Below are positions 44,041 to 52,557 of a stretch of 64,000 nt of DNA, piece after piece. Under the pieces are notes generated by a model that saw nothing but the letters and a program-made list of their open reading frames with translations, searched no databases and had not been told where the DNA came from. The first letter of the stretch is position 1, and the number at the start of each line of letters is the position of its first letter. The translations under genes and the position numbers were made by a program. The stretch lies in assembly GCA_037623315.1 (NCBI GenBank), contig JBBJJH010000017.1, positions 24,400 through 88,399 on the forward strand. Direction: 5' to 3'. The stretch comes from Halanaerobiaceae bacterium ANBcell28 (GTDB taxonomy: Bacteria; Bacillota; Halanaerobiia; Halanaerobiales; DTU029).

Positions 44041-46488
44041 ATGAATATAAGTGATTTGTTTTCTGACGATATGATAGAAAAAATAAAAAAAGATATAAGT
44101 AATAATAATGATAATGAGATATTTTTTATTGCCTTAATAGATATTGAAACAAAACATGTAAAAGAATACAATCTTTTAGCTAGAGGCAATAGTAATATGG
44201 TACCAGCTATTATAAATGATTTAAAGCCTGGCAGTATTATCGTTCATAATCATCCTTCTGGTGATTTAACTCCATCTGCAGCAGATATAAGAATAGCTTC
44301 TCGTACAGGAAATAATGGCATCGGCTTTGCAATTATAAATAATGATGTAAGTAAAATTAATTTTATTGTTGAAGCTAAGATACCTGAAAAAGAAATTAAG
44401 ATAAATAAACAAGAAATTATTTCGCTTTTTAAACCTCAAGGTAAGTTAGATATGGTTTTACGAGATTACGAATATCGTAAGCAGCAAGTTGAAGTAGTTG
44501 ATAGAATAATTGATTCATTTAATGAACATAGACAATACCTTATAGAAGCTGGTACAGGTACTGGTAAGTCTTTTGCTTACTTAATTCCTTCTTTATATTG
44601 GGCCAATACAAATAAAGAGACAGTTGTTATTTCTACAAATACTATCAACTTACAGGAACAAATCATAGAAAAGGATTTAGTATTACTAAAAAAAGTATTA
44701 CCTTTTTCTTTTAAAGCAGTCTTAGTTAAAGGTAGAAGTAATTATGTATGCAAAAGGAAAATGAAAAATTTAGAAAAAAGAGCAGCGGATATATTTGATG
44801 ATGACTTGGAAAAGAAAGTAGAGCTTGTAAAGATTTTAAATTGGCTTGATGATACTGAAACCGGCTCAAGATCAGAACTAAATTTTATTGTTTCTTCTGA
44901 TTTATGGGATGAGTTAAAGTCAGAAAGCGACCTTTGTATGAGGACTAATTGTCCTCATTTTAATAAATGTTTTTTTATGCATGCCAGAAAAGAAGTATTT
45001 AGTGCAGATTTATTAATTGTAAATCATCATTTATTACTTTCAGATTCAGTTTTAAAAAAGGAAAATATCGATAATAATCACGGTATTTTACCAAAATACA
45101 AAAAATTAATTATAGATGAAGCTCATAATATTGTAGAGGCAGCCACCACTCATTTAGGACAACCATTTTATATTGCTGCTTTAAATAAATACTTTCAAAG
45201 GCTTTATCATAATAAGTTTTCTTTAATACCTCGCTTACGTGATACTTTAACAAAGTTAAGTAATAAACAGGATTATTTAAAATTAATAGATAATAATATT
45301 ATAACTCAGATTTTAAAATTAAATGAAATTAGCGCACAATATTATACTTTCTTTGAGGATATTATTGATGATAACGAAACTTCCATTAGAATTGTTAAAA
45401 AGGTAAAAGAGTCAAATACTTGGCGTGAGATTGAGGAATATGGAGATAACTTTCTAATTAATATTCAGAAACTAAGTAATTACTTAAATACACTTTATCA
45501 AAAAATATTAGAATTAGATCCTGAGACAATTTATTCAAAGTTTGAAGAATTATTGATTGAGTTAGAATCCTTTATCTTAAAATCTAAATTATTAGCTAAT
45601 AATTTAGATTTTAATTTGAAATCACGAGATTCACAATATGTTTTTTGGATAGAAAAGAAGGGCGAACGTTTCATTAATCAAGAAAATGCTCCTCTTGATA
45701 TATCAGAAATTATGAATGATATATTATGGAGCAATATGGATACAGTAGCTTTAACTTCAGCTACTCTAACTGTAAGTAATAGTTTTAATTTTTTTAAAGA
45801 AACATTAGGATTAGAAAAGAGTGATTCTTTTTCAATAGAATCTCCTTTTGATTATGCTAAGCAAGCTGAGCTAATTATTCCTACTGATATAAGTGCTCCA
45901 AATTCTCCTGATTTTCTGAGCAGTATTATCACTGATTTTAAAGATATATTAATTTCATTTGGTGGAAGAACTTTAGTTTTATTTACTTCTTATAGAATGT
46001 TAAATTATTGTGTTAAAAATATAAGAACTGATTTAGAACTAGCTGGTATTAATCTTTTAGCTCAAGGAAAGTATTCAAGAAATTATATAATTGATCATTT
46101 TAAAAAAGAAGATAGACAAATAATATTTGGGACAGTTAGTTTTTGGGAAGGCATCGATGTCAAAGGCGAAAACCTTGAACAACTAATAATTATGAAGTTG
46201 CCTTTTCCGGTTCCAAGTGAACCAATTGCAGCAGCCAGAATGGAACAAATGCAAAAAGAAGGAAAGAATCCATTTTTCGATTATAGTATTCCAAGGGCTG
46301 TAATTCGCTTTAAACAGGGATTTGGAAGGTTAATTCGTTCAAAACAGGATAAGGGTATTGTAATATCTTTTGATAATCGTTTAATTACAAAAAATTACGG
46401 TAAAATATTTTTGAATTCTTTACCAAAAGATTGTCCCATAAGCCAGAAAAGTATAAAATCAATAAAAAATAAGGAGGTAAAAGCATGA
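44041..46488 (+). CDS. DinG/XPD-type helicase fused to an N-terminal RadC/JAMM-like domain
   Basis: The first 130 or so residues look like a RadC-type JAB/MPN domain: EIFFIALIDIETKHVKEYN, then HNHPSGDLTPSAAD, which fulfils H-x-H-(7)-S-x-x-D with His69, His71, Ser79 and Asp82. The rest is a superfamily 2 helicase of the DinG/XPD class: Walker A EAGTGTGKS near 170, four cysteines suited to an iron-sulfur cluster (VCKRKM near 237; LCMRTNCPHFNKC near 300), DEAH near 358 and QGFGRLIRS near 760. Bacillus DinG carries an exonuclease domain in the N-terminal place. A role in repair of blocked forks is inferred from the helicase; the function of the JAMM-like domain is unknown. It overlaps the next gene by four bases. 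Confidence 0.9.
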   Translation: MNISDLFSDDMIEKIKKDISNNNDNEIFFIALIDIETKHVKEYNLLARGNSNMVPAIINDLKPGSIIVHNHPSGDLTPSAADIRIASRTGNNGIGFAIINNDVSKINFIVEAKIPEKEIKINKQEIISLFKPQGKLDMVLRDYEYRKQQVEVVDRIIDSFNEHRQYLIEAGTGTGKSFAYLIPSLYWANTNKETVVISTNTINLQEQIIEKDLVLLKKVLPFSFKAVLVKGRSNYVCKRKMKNLEKRAADIFDDDLEKKVELVKILNWLDDTETGSRSELNFIVSSDLWDELKSESDLCMRTNCPHFNKCFFMHARKEVFSADLLIVNHHLLLSDSVLKKENIDNNHGILPKYKKLIIDEAHNIVEAATTHLGQPFYIAALNKYFQRLYHNKFSLIPRLRDTLTKLSNKQDYLKLIDNNIITQILKLNEISAQYYTFFEDIIDDNETSIRIVKKVKESNTWREIEEYGDNFLINIQKLSNYLNTLYQKILELDPETIYSKFEELLIELESFILKSKLLANNLDFNLKSRDSQYVFWIEKKGERFINQENAPLDISEIMNDILWSNMDTVALTSATLTVSNSFNFFKETLGLEKSDSFSIESPFDYAKQAELIIPTDISAPNSPDFLSSIITDFKDILISFGGRTLVLFTSYRMLNYCVKNIRTDLELAGINLLAQGKYSRNYIIDHFKKEDRQIIFGTVSFWEGIDVKGENLEQLIIMKLPFPVPSEPIAAARMEQMQKEGKNPFFDYSIPRAVIRFKQGFGRLIRSKQDKGIVISFDNRLITKNYGKIFLNSLPKDCPISQKSIKSIKNKEVKA

Positions 46489-47408
46489 AAAAAGTATATC
46501 TTATAATATTGATTTTTATTTTTACAATAGCTTTTACTAATCAATTACTCTCTCACCCAGAATTTAATATAATTTATGTTATACAAGAAGGAGATACTTT
46601 GAGTGAAATAGCTCAATCTTATGGTATTTCTACTAGATATTTACTTGAAACAAATGGATTGAATATGAATTCTATGATTAGGGTTGGGCAAGAGCTTTTA
46701 ATACCTAATGAGCGATCACAAGTAGAATATGATCGTCCTGTTTGGGATTATAATCTTTTTTCTAATAAGACTAATCAAGAAGATTTTAGACTAGATGCAG
46801 GTAATGTGTTCTCTGTAAGGATTAACCCCAGTAGACAACTTCCTGATATTAGCCACATTTCTAGTGATCAAATCATTACTTATCATGTTGATACAGGAGA
46901 TACGCTATATGATTTAGCAAAAAAGTTTAATACAAGTAGTGGTATTATTATGGCTCTAAATAATATGGAAAACAGCATAATAAGAAGAGGTCAAAGTATT
47001 CAATTGCCTATAAATAATCTTTCATCGCGACAGGTATTGGCATTAAATGTAACAGATGAAGATATTGAGTTATTAGCAAGAGTGATTCATGGGGAAGCTA
47101 GAGGTGAACCTTTTATAGGCCAGGTAGCAGTTGGTGCAGTTGTAATTAATAGAGTTCTGAGTTCCCAATTTCCTAATACATTTAGAGAGGTTATCTATCA
47201 ACACAGACAATTTTCAGCTGTAGCTGATGGACAATTTTATTTAGAACCAAGTCAAGTATCTTATAGAGCTGCTAGAGAAGCATTAAATGGTTCTGATCCT
47301 TCTATGGGTTCCTTATTCTATTATAATCCTGCATTTGCAAATTATCAGTGGTGGTTTGAGCAAAGAAGGAGAACTGTTACAATTGGTGGTCATGTTTTTA
47401 CCGAATAA
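46485..47408 (+). CDS. LysM-containing cell wall hydrolase (SleB-like)
   Basis: A signal peptide (about 1-24) leads into two LysM peptidoglycan-binding repeats (YVIQEGDTLSEIAQSYGIS, about 32-75; YHVDTGDTLYDLAKKFNTS, about 128-172) and a C-terminal SleB/CwlJ hydrolase domain (about 190-307) with ARVIHGEARGEPFIGQVAVG and FSAVADGQF. In spore-formers this domain is a cortex-lytic transglycosylase; it is also used in vegetative wall remodelling. The ATGA overlap with the helicase gene implies coupling of expression, which is unexpected by function. Confidence 0.9.
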   Translation: MKKVYLIILIFIFTIAFTNQLLSHPEFNIIYVIQEGDTLSEIAQSYGISTRYLLETNGLNMNSMIRVGQELLIPNERSQVEYDRPVWDYNLFSNKTNQEDFRLDAGNVFSVRINPSRQLPDISHISSDQIITYHVDTGDTLYDLAKKFNTSSGIIMALNNMENSIIRRGQSIQLPINNLSSRQVLALNVTDEDIELLARVIHGEARGEPFIGQVAVGAVVINRVLSSQFPNTFREVIYQHRQFSAVADGQFYLEPSQVSYRAAREALNGSDPSMGSLFYYNPAFANYQWWFEQRRRTVTIGGHVFTE

Positions 47409-47477
47409 TAGCTATGTTTAATATTTTTAAAAAATGAATGTAACTTTTTCATTTAGCAATTATTAATAATAAATATA

Positions 47478-47517
47478 AAGAAGGCAAAGATCTTATATAT
47501 CTTTGGCCTTCTTTTTT
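47478..47517. terminator. Terminator between convergent wall hydrolase genes
   Basis: AAGAAGGCAAAGAT pairs with ATCTTTGGCCTTCTT (one bulged G) around a 7-nt loop, followed by T residues on the + strand. It can also serve the convergent minus-strand gene. Confidence 0.82.
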
Positions 47518-47588
47518 AATATAGTTTTACATATAAAAGAGTTAAATCTGATAAATTTATTTTCATCTAGCTTATTTCTATTATACAA

Positions 47589-48767
47589 TTACCTCATATA
47601 TATATCATCAAAGAAGATATGTCCCCCAAGACTTTTACCACTTTCTCCGTCTATAAGTATTTGTAGACCGTTGATACCTTCTATAGAAAAGAGAGTATTT
47701 TTTATTGCATTAACAGATAATTGTTCAATACTTGCACCACCATTAAAATTTTCACTAGCTTCAATTGATAAATCTAAAACAGCTATATTATCTTTAATTA
47801 CTAAAGAATTTATTTTAGTTTCCTTTGGTAAAGGTGATATCAAACCATCTGGCGCTTCTAATAATTCTTCAATAGCAGTAATTGCCATAATTTCTTTAAA
47901 ACTTAATAATGTATAATCTTCATTGAAGAAATTACTAGAAGGGAAACTTAGTTTATATTTAAAGTGATGAATATTATTTTCTGTAGCAATTTGATAGTAC
48001 AATACATTATTTACTTCGTTTATAGATAATTCTTCTTTTTTAGTATCTTCAAAACTTTTTATAGTGCTAATATCCTTTGGAGTTTCTGCAAATCCTTCCT
48101 GGAAGTATGTGACAATACCTTTTCTTATAGCACGAGCTAAACTTTCTTGATATATTGGATCTTTTAGTTTTTTTCTATCTTCTCCATTTGATAAAAATCC
48201 AACTTCAATCAATACACCCGGACATTTTAACATATTTAAAACTAAAAAATCACCAACTTGGTTTGAACGATTATTTGCTTCTCTAATTTCTACTAATTCT
48301 TCTTTTATATATTCAGCTAAAATTTTACTATCTTCAGAATTTTTTTTATAAAATATTTGGCTACCTTTAGGTTGGCTACTTGGATAATTATTTGCGTGAA
48401 TACTTATAAAGAGGTCAGCATTGGCTTCATTTGCTATTTGAGGCCTTCTTTTGATATCTTGTCTTCGACTATCCATATATAATTTATCTTCTGTACGAGT
48501 CATAATAGGTATTATATTTACTTTCTTCAATTCTTCTTCTAGAAATTTTGCTATTTCTAAATTAATTTCCTTTTCCAATACTTCGCCATAACTTGTTCCA
48601 GTATCAATACTTCCATGTCCTGCATCAACAACTACTTTAAATTGCATTGAACTTGTTTGAGTAGGTATTGTAGTATTTCTAGTATTCATAATTAAAAGAG
48701 AAAAGAATATTAATAGAAATATACTAATTAATATTTTTTTTGGTCTAATAAATATTCTTATAAACAT
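47589..48767 (-). CDS. N-acetylmuramoyl-L-alanine amidase with a GerMN domain
   Basis: This is the only complete minus-strand gene. A membrane anchor or signal peptide (about 10-30) is followed by a zinc amidase domain (about 42-225) with VVDAGHGSIDTG, the second His in FISIHANNYP and the catalytic Glu in VLIEVGFLSNGED, as in CwlD/AmiC. The C-terminal 110 residues (about 280-392) match the GerMN pattern: ITAIEELLEAPDGLISPLP, IAVLDLS, LQILIDGESG. CwlD and GerM are separate sporulation/germination proteins in Bacillus; here the two domains are joined. GAGGTG precedes the ATG. Confidence 0.88.
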   Translation of the reverse strand: MFIRIFIRPKKILISIFLLIFFSLLIMNTRNTTIPTQTSSMQFKVVVDAGHGSIDTGTSYGEVLEKEINLEIAKFLEEELKKVNIIPIMTRTEDKLYMDSRRQDIKRRPQIANEANADLFISIHANNYPSSQPKGSQIFYKKNSEDSKILAEYIKEELVEIREANNRSNQVGDFLVLNMLKCPGVLIEVGFLSNGEDRKKLKDPIYQESLARAIRKGIVTYFQEGFAETPKDISTIKSFEDTKKEELSINEVNNVLYYQIATENNIHHFKYKLSFPSSNFFNEDYTLLSFKEIMAITAIEELLEAPDGLISPLPKETKINSLVIKDNIAVLDLSIEASENFNGGASIEQLSVNAIKNTLFSIEGINGLQILIDGESGKSLGGHIFFDDIYMR

Positions 48768-48864
48768 GGATACACCTCTTAATAAATTTTATTTTAAATA
48801 CTTTTAGTTATAAATATATATGTATTATTGTAGTATTTATGATAATCTATTTCCCATGTTTATA

Positions 48865-48893
48865 TTGAATATCTCTATTTCTTTTTGCATAAA
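48865..48893 (+). promoter_or_regulatory. Candidate promoter of the deacetylase genes
   Basis: TTGAAT (48865-48870) and CATAAA (48888-48893) are 17 bases apart, upstream of the first deacetylase gene. Read as TGAATA and CATAAAT it also resembles the forespore sigma-G consensus, with slightly short spacing. The match is approximate. Confidence 0.4.
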
Positions 48894-48941
48894 TTTTAAG
48901 AAAGGGTTAATTTTGATAATATGAAAGAAGGTGTTATTAAA

Positions 48942-49715
48942 ATGAGATTTGTTTTTGCTGTTAATAAAAGAATAATATTTCTTAGTTCTTTAATAATTAT
49001 AGTATTAGTGTTTGCCTTGGGCTTTTTTATAGCGAATAGATATAATCAAGTTATTCCTACTTCAAAGCAAAAATTAGTTCCTATTTATTCGGTTGATAGA
49101 AATGATAATTATATTGCAATTACTCTTGATGGTACATGGGGTGCAGAAAGAACAGATGAAATTTTAGCAATTTTGAGAGAAGAAAATATTAATATATCTT
49201 TTTTCTTTGCAGGATATTGGCTAGAAAGATATCCTGATGCCGTAAAAAAAATAGCCGCCGAAGGCCACGAAATTGAAAATCATACATATACTCATCCTCA
49301 TTGCAATTCTCTTTCAAAAGATAAATTGATAGAAGAACTTGAATCTACCTCTGATTTAATAGAAAAGTTAGCGGGTAAAAGACCAAGTTATTTCCGACCA
49401 CCTTTTGGAGAATATAATAATAATGTTATAAAAACTTCTAATGAATTAGGATATCAAGTAATTCAATGGACAATAGATTCACATGATTGGATGGAACCAG
49501 GTGTTGATTATATCGTTGATAGAATTATGACAAATGTTAAATCCGGTGATATAATTTTGATGCATAATAATGCTCCGGATACACCTGAAGCTTTAAGAAA
49601 AATAATCCCACAACTGAAAGAAAGGGGATTTAAAATAGTACCATTATCAGATATGGTTTATAAAGATAATTATTATATTGAATCATATACTGGGAAACAG
49701 ATTAGTAGAAAATAG
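48942..49715 (+). CDS. PdaB-like polysaccharide deacetylase
   Basis: This 257-residue NodB-fold protein has an N-terminal membrane anchor (about 10-32). Motifs are YIAITLDGTWGAERTDEIL, HEIENHTYTHPHCN (metal His pair), and RPPFGEYNNNV; a final LMHNNAP carries the catalytic His. The usual TFDDG reads TLDGTWG, so the second Asp is missing, as in the PdaB sporulation deacetylase group that has FDISWG. ATG at 48942 follows AAGAAGGTG; the in-frame ATG at 48921 has no ribosome binding site. It probably acts on spore or wall peptidoglycan outside the membrane. Confidence 0.85.
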   Translation: MRFVFAVNKRIIFLSSLIIIVLVFALGFFIANRYNQVIPTSKQKLVPIYSVDRNDNYIAITLDGTWGAERTDEILAILREENINISFFFAGYWLERYPDAVKKIAAEGHEIENHTYTHPHCNSLSKDKLIEELESTSDLIEKLAGKRPSYFRPPFGEYNNNVIKTSNELGYQVIQWTIDSHDWMEPGVDYIVDRIMTNVKSGDIILMHNNAPDTPEALRKIIPQLKERGFKIVPLSDMVYKDNYYIESYTGKQISRK

Positions 49716-49737
49716 TTTTTAAGGGAGTGAGATAAAT

Positions 49738-50424
49738 ATGTTAAAAAAATATATAATTGTTATTGCTTTTTTTGTTGGTATTATTACTGGTATGGTTCAA
49801 ACAAACTTAATAATGCCAACTGCTAGTAGTCCAAATACGCCGTATTATCATGGAGTAAGGGGTAATAATAATATTGCTTTAACAATTAATGTTGACTGGG
49901 GAGAAGAATATTTAAAAGATATGTTACAGGTTCTTCATAACAATAATGTTAAAGTTACATTTTTTGTAACAGGAAAATGGGCAAATAAAAACCAAGATTT
50001 ATTAAAATTAATGTCAGATTTAGGCCATGAAATAGGAAACCATGGTTATTCACATGCACATCCTAAGCAATTAACAAATGAGCAATTAATAGACTTAATA
50101 AAGAAAAATGAAGATTTAATTAATCAAATAACAAATAAAAGAACTAATTTATTTGCTCCTCCATACGGAGAGGTTGACGATAGGATAGCCTCTGTGGCAA
50201 ACAGTATCGGATATAGCACAATTATGTGGTCTGCAGATACAATTGATTGGCAGCGTCCACCTGCAGAAGTTGTGGCTCAACGAGCAATTAATAAAATCGA
50301 TGATGGAGGTATTATTTTAATGCATCCAACACAACCTAGTTTAGATGCTCTAGATCGTATAATAACAACTCTGAAAGGAAGAGATTATAATTTTGTAACG
50401 ATATCTGAGTTAATAAATAAATAG
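49738..50424 (+). CDS. YlxY-like polysaccharide deacetylase
   Basis: A second NodB-fold protein of 228 residues with an N-terminal signal or anchor (about 3-22). ALTINVDWGEEYLKDML is the pattern of YlxY, where the catalytic TFDDG is replaced; HEIGNHGYSHAHP keeps the metal histidines and APPYGEVDD the substrate motif. In Bacillus ylxY lies just after pnp, so its position here fits. Loss of the Asp pair suggests altered or no deacetylase activity. It is cotranscribed with the PdaB-like gene, 22 bases apart. Confidence 0.82.
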   Translation: MLKKYIIVIAFFVGIITGMVQTNLIMPTASSPNTPYYHGVRGNNNIALTINVDWGEEYLKDMLQVLHNNNVKVTFFVTGKWANKNQDLLKLMSDLGHEIGNHGYSHAHPKQLTNEQLIDLIKKNEDLINQITNKRTNLFAPPYGEVDDRIASVANSIGYSTIMWSADTIDWQRPPAEVVAQRAINKIDDGGIILMHPTQPSLDALDRIITTLKGRDYNFVTISELINK

Positions 50425-50434
50425 ATATTTATAT

Positions 50435-50477
50435 GCTAGTACTAAATGCTAGTACTAGCAAATCAACTTTTTTTTAC
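50435..50477 (+). terminator. Terminator-like palindrome before dut
   Basis: GCTAGTACTA (50435-50444) and TAGTACTAGC (50450-50459) pair perfectly around AATGC; a T-run follows after eight bases (50468 on). The arms also form a direct repeat of GCTAGTACTA, since each arm is nearly self-complementary. The offset T-run leaves an operator reading possible. Confidence 0.5.
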
Positions 50478-50565
50478 AGGACTAAAAGTGAATCTTGTAT
50501 TTGTTCAATTAACTTAAATATGTTAAAATATAAATATATAAAATACATATTTGAGGTGAATTGAG

Positions 50566-50997
50566 TTGAAAATAAAAGTAAAACGTTTAGATAAGAGTTT
50601 ACCTTTACCAAAATATCAACACTATGGTGAGGATGCAGGGCTTGATTTGTTATCGGCAGAAGATACTATTCTTGCTAGTGGAGAGTATAAGTTAATTAAA
50701 AGTGGCATTCAAGTAGCTATTCCCCAAGGTTATGGGGGTTTTGTTTATCCTAGAAGCGGACTTGCTTTAAAACATGGGATTACAGTTTTAAATGCAGATG
50801 GTGTAATTGATCCTGGTTATAGGGGGGAACTTGGTGTTATACTTATAAATCATGGCGAAAAAGATTTTAAAATTAATAAAGGTGACCGAATTGCTCAATT
50901 AATTATACATAGGACTTTTAATATTGAATGGGAAGAAGTTGAGGATTTATCAGAGAGTACTAGAGGTTCTGGGGGATTTGGTCACACAGGTATATAA
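50566..50997 (+). CDS. dut: Deoxyuridine 5'-triphosphate nucleotidohydrolase
   Basis: dUTPase removes dUTP and supplies dUMP for thymidylate synthesis. All five trimeric dUTPase motifs are visible: AGLDLLSAED, PRSGLALKHG, GVIDPGYRGELGV, KGDRIAQLII and the C-terminal RGSGGFGHTG. The 143-residue length is standard. TTG at 50566 is taken as start, with GAGGTG at 50553-50558. Confidence 0.96.
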   Translation: MKIKVKRLDKSLPLPKYQHYGEDAGLDLLSAEDTILASGEYKLIKSGIQVAIPQGYGGFVYPRSGLALKHGITVLNADGVIDPGYRGELGVILINHGEKDFKINKGDRIAQLIIHRTFNIEWEEVEDLSESTRGSGGFGHTGI

Positions 50998-51013
50998 ATG
51001 AGGTGATGATCAA

Positions 51014-51229
51014 ATGTATTCCTATGAATTGATGGGAAAAGAAGTTATTAATCTTCAAGGTGAAAAACTTGGAAAAGTTAAAAATATAGATATTATACTT
51101 GAAGCTTCCAATGGACAGGTTGAGTCAATCATTTTACGAAATAATAATAAAAAAATTATTATTCCGTGGAATGGTGTTAAACAAATAGGTTCTCAGGTAA
51201 TAATTGTTGATACTAATATATCCTATTAA
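51014..51229 (+). CDS. YlmC/YmxH family PRC-barrel protein
   Basis: This 71-residue protein is a single PRC-barrel: GKEVINLQGEKLGKVKNIDI, then IIPWNGVKQIGSQVIIVD. YlmC/YmxH proteins occur in spore-forming Firmicutes and ymxH lies shortly after pnp-ylxY in Bacillus, matching the position here. The molecular function is unknown. GAGGTGATG precedes the start. Confidence 0.82.
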   Translation: MYSYELMGKEVINLQGEKLGKVKNIDIILEASNGQVESIILRNNNKKIIIPWNGVKQIGSQVIIVDTNISY

Positions 51230-51306
51230 GAAAGCCTGTTTTATATAATGCACTCTCATTTTGAATAAAACTACTTAAAAAATAGTTTAGAAAAGGGAGG
51301 AAAGAA

Positions 51307-52047
51307 ATGAAAATACCATTGATAATAGGACACCGTGGTGCTATGGGAACTGTTGCAGAAAATACTGCAAGTTCTTTTAAAAAAGCTTTAGAAACTGGAG
51401 CAGACGGTGTTGAATTTGATATCCACATGAGCAAAGATGGAGAACTTGTAGTTATACATGATGAAAGGATAGATCGTGTGGTTGATAATGGCAGTGGTTT
51501 TGTTAAAGATTTTACATTAAAAGAGTTAAAGGGTTTTGATATTGGTAGTAAATTCTCAGAAGAATTTAAAGGAGAAAAGGTACTATCTTTAAAAGAAACA
51601 TTAGACATTGTTAAAGATAGTAAGATTATAAATATTGAAATAAAGAATGGTCCAATATTTTATCCTGAGATAGAAGAGAAAACTATTGATATAATAAATA
51701 CTTATAACATTTCAAATAAAGTAATTGTCTCTTCATTTAATCATTATACAATTAAAAAGATTAAAGAGTTAAGCGGTGAGATTAAGTGTGCTTTATTATA
51801 TATGGCAGGTTTATATAAACCTTGGGAATATGCAAAAAAAATTGCTGCTGAAGCTATACACCCATATATTTTTAGTATAACACCTGAATTGATTAAAGAA
51901 TGTCAAAAATCAGGAATAATGATTAATGTTTTTGCTGTGAATGAAGATGATTATTTAGCTAAGTTTATTCATTTAGGAGTAGATGGAATTATTACAGATT
52001 ATCCGGAAAAAGCGAGAAACATACTTAAAAATTATTTAAAGAGATAA
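51307..52047 (+). CDS. Glycerophosphodiester phosphodiesterase
   Basis: The enzyme hydrolyses glycerophosphodiesters to sn-glycerol 3-phosphate and an alcohol. The TIM-barrel motifs are GHRGAMGTVAENTASSF (catalytic His), GVEFDIHMSKDGELVVIHDE and the late DGIITDYPEKA. With 246 residues and no signal peptide it should be cytoplasmic, like UgpQ. AAGGGAGG precedes the start. The stop codon lies in the stem of the next terminator. Confidence 0.93.
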   Translation: MKIPLIIGHRGAMGTVAENTASSFKKALETGADGVEFDIHMSKDGELVVIHDERIDRVVDNGSGFVKDFTLKELKGFDIGSKFSEEFKGEKVLSLKETLDIVKDSKIINIEIKNGPIFYPEIEEKTIDIINTYNISNKVIVSSFNHYTIKKIKELSGEIKCALLYMAGLYKPWEYAKKIAAEAIHPYIFSITPELIKECQKSGIMINVFAVNEDDYLAKFIHLGVDGIITDYPEKARNILKNYLKR

Positions 52048-52076
52048 GCTAAGGGTTATACCTTAGCTTAATATTT
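52045..52076 (+). terminator. Terminator overlapping the phosphodiesterase stop codon
   Basis: TAAGCTAAGG (52045-52054) pairs perfectly with CCTTAGCTTA (52061-52070) around GTTATA, followed by ATATTTTT. The first three bases of the stem are the stop codon. Confidence 0.78.
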
Positions 52077-52149
52077 TTAATGCTAACTAGTTTTGTGCTT
52101 TCTTACATAGAATGTAGACAAGCTATACTTATATTAAAATAGAAAATAT

Positions 52150-52413
52150 TATTACTCAAACTTCGCACATGAAATTATCGCTTAAAGCCTGGTTAGCCAT
52201 ATACTTCATTCATGAAAAAAGCTTAAAAACGCAGCTCCTCTTCCAGGATATGAATGGTTAACAAAATGAACTCACTTCGCTACGCTACGTTCAAACATAT
52301 TTTGTTAACCATTCATATCCTTCCATGCGGTGCTGGAGCTTTTTGAACGTTCATTCAGCATATGGCTAACCAGGAAATCTAATATGAAATTAACTGCGAA
52401 GTTTGAGTTATTA
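52150..52413. repeat. Large imperfect palindromic element (MITE-like)
   Basis: About 260 bases fold back on themselves with three perfect arm pairs: 52154-52167 with 52395-52408 (14 bp), 52188-52202 with 52360-52374 (15 bp) and 52246-52267 with 52299-52320 (22 bp), plus AGCTCC with GGAGCT. The 31-nt loop contains CACTTCGCTACGCTACG. No coding frame is present. The left half recurs at 4767-4870, so this is a dispersed family. Size and terminal repeats suggest a non-autonomous mobile element or a large structured RNA/DNA repeat. It fills most of the 501-base gap before argC; the flanks hold a terminator and the arg promoter. Confidence 0.75.
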
Positions 52414-52495
52414 TTAAAAATTTCTTATGACAGATCCTTAAATAGCTAAGCAAATTTCTTATATATAATACATAAAAAAATATTTTAATAAAATA

Positions 52496-52525
52496 CTTGA
52501 ATACTTATACACACTAATGTATAAT
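52496..52525 (+). promoter_or_regulatory. arg operon promoter with candidate ArgR box
   Basis: TTGAAT (52497-52502) and TATAAT (52520-52525) are 17 bases apart. The 18 bases 52496-52513 (CTTGAATACTTATACACA) match the ARG box consensus TNTGNATWWWWATNCANA at all but two positions and cover the -35 box, a good place for arginine-dependent repression. ArgR itself is not in this window. Confidence 0.65.
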
Positions 52526-52557
52526 AATACAAAAGAGATAGAACGGAGTTGATATTT

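Noticed and set aside
47503..47916. Plus-strand open frame of 137 codons opposite the amidase-GerMN gene
   Set aside because: It lies fully antisense to the well supported GerMN domain, begins in the terminator, has no ribosome binding site and resembles no family.
52150..52413. CRISPR array or tRNA-like structure in the large palindrome
   Set aside because: There are no regularly spaced direct repeats, and the fold is one long hairpin rather than a cloverleaf.
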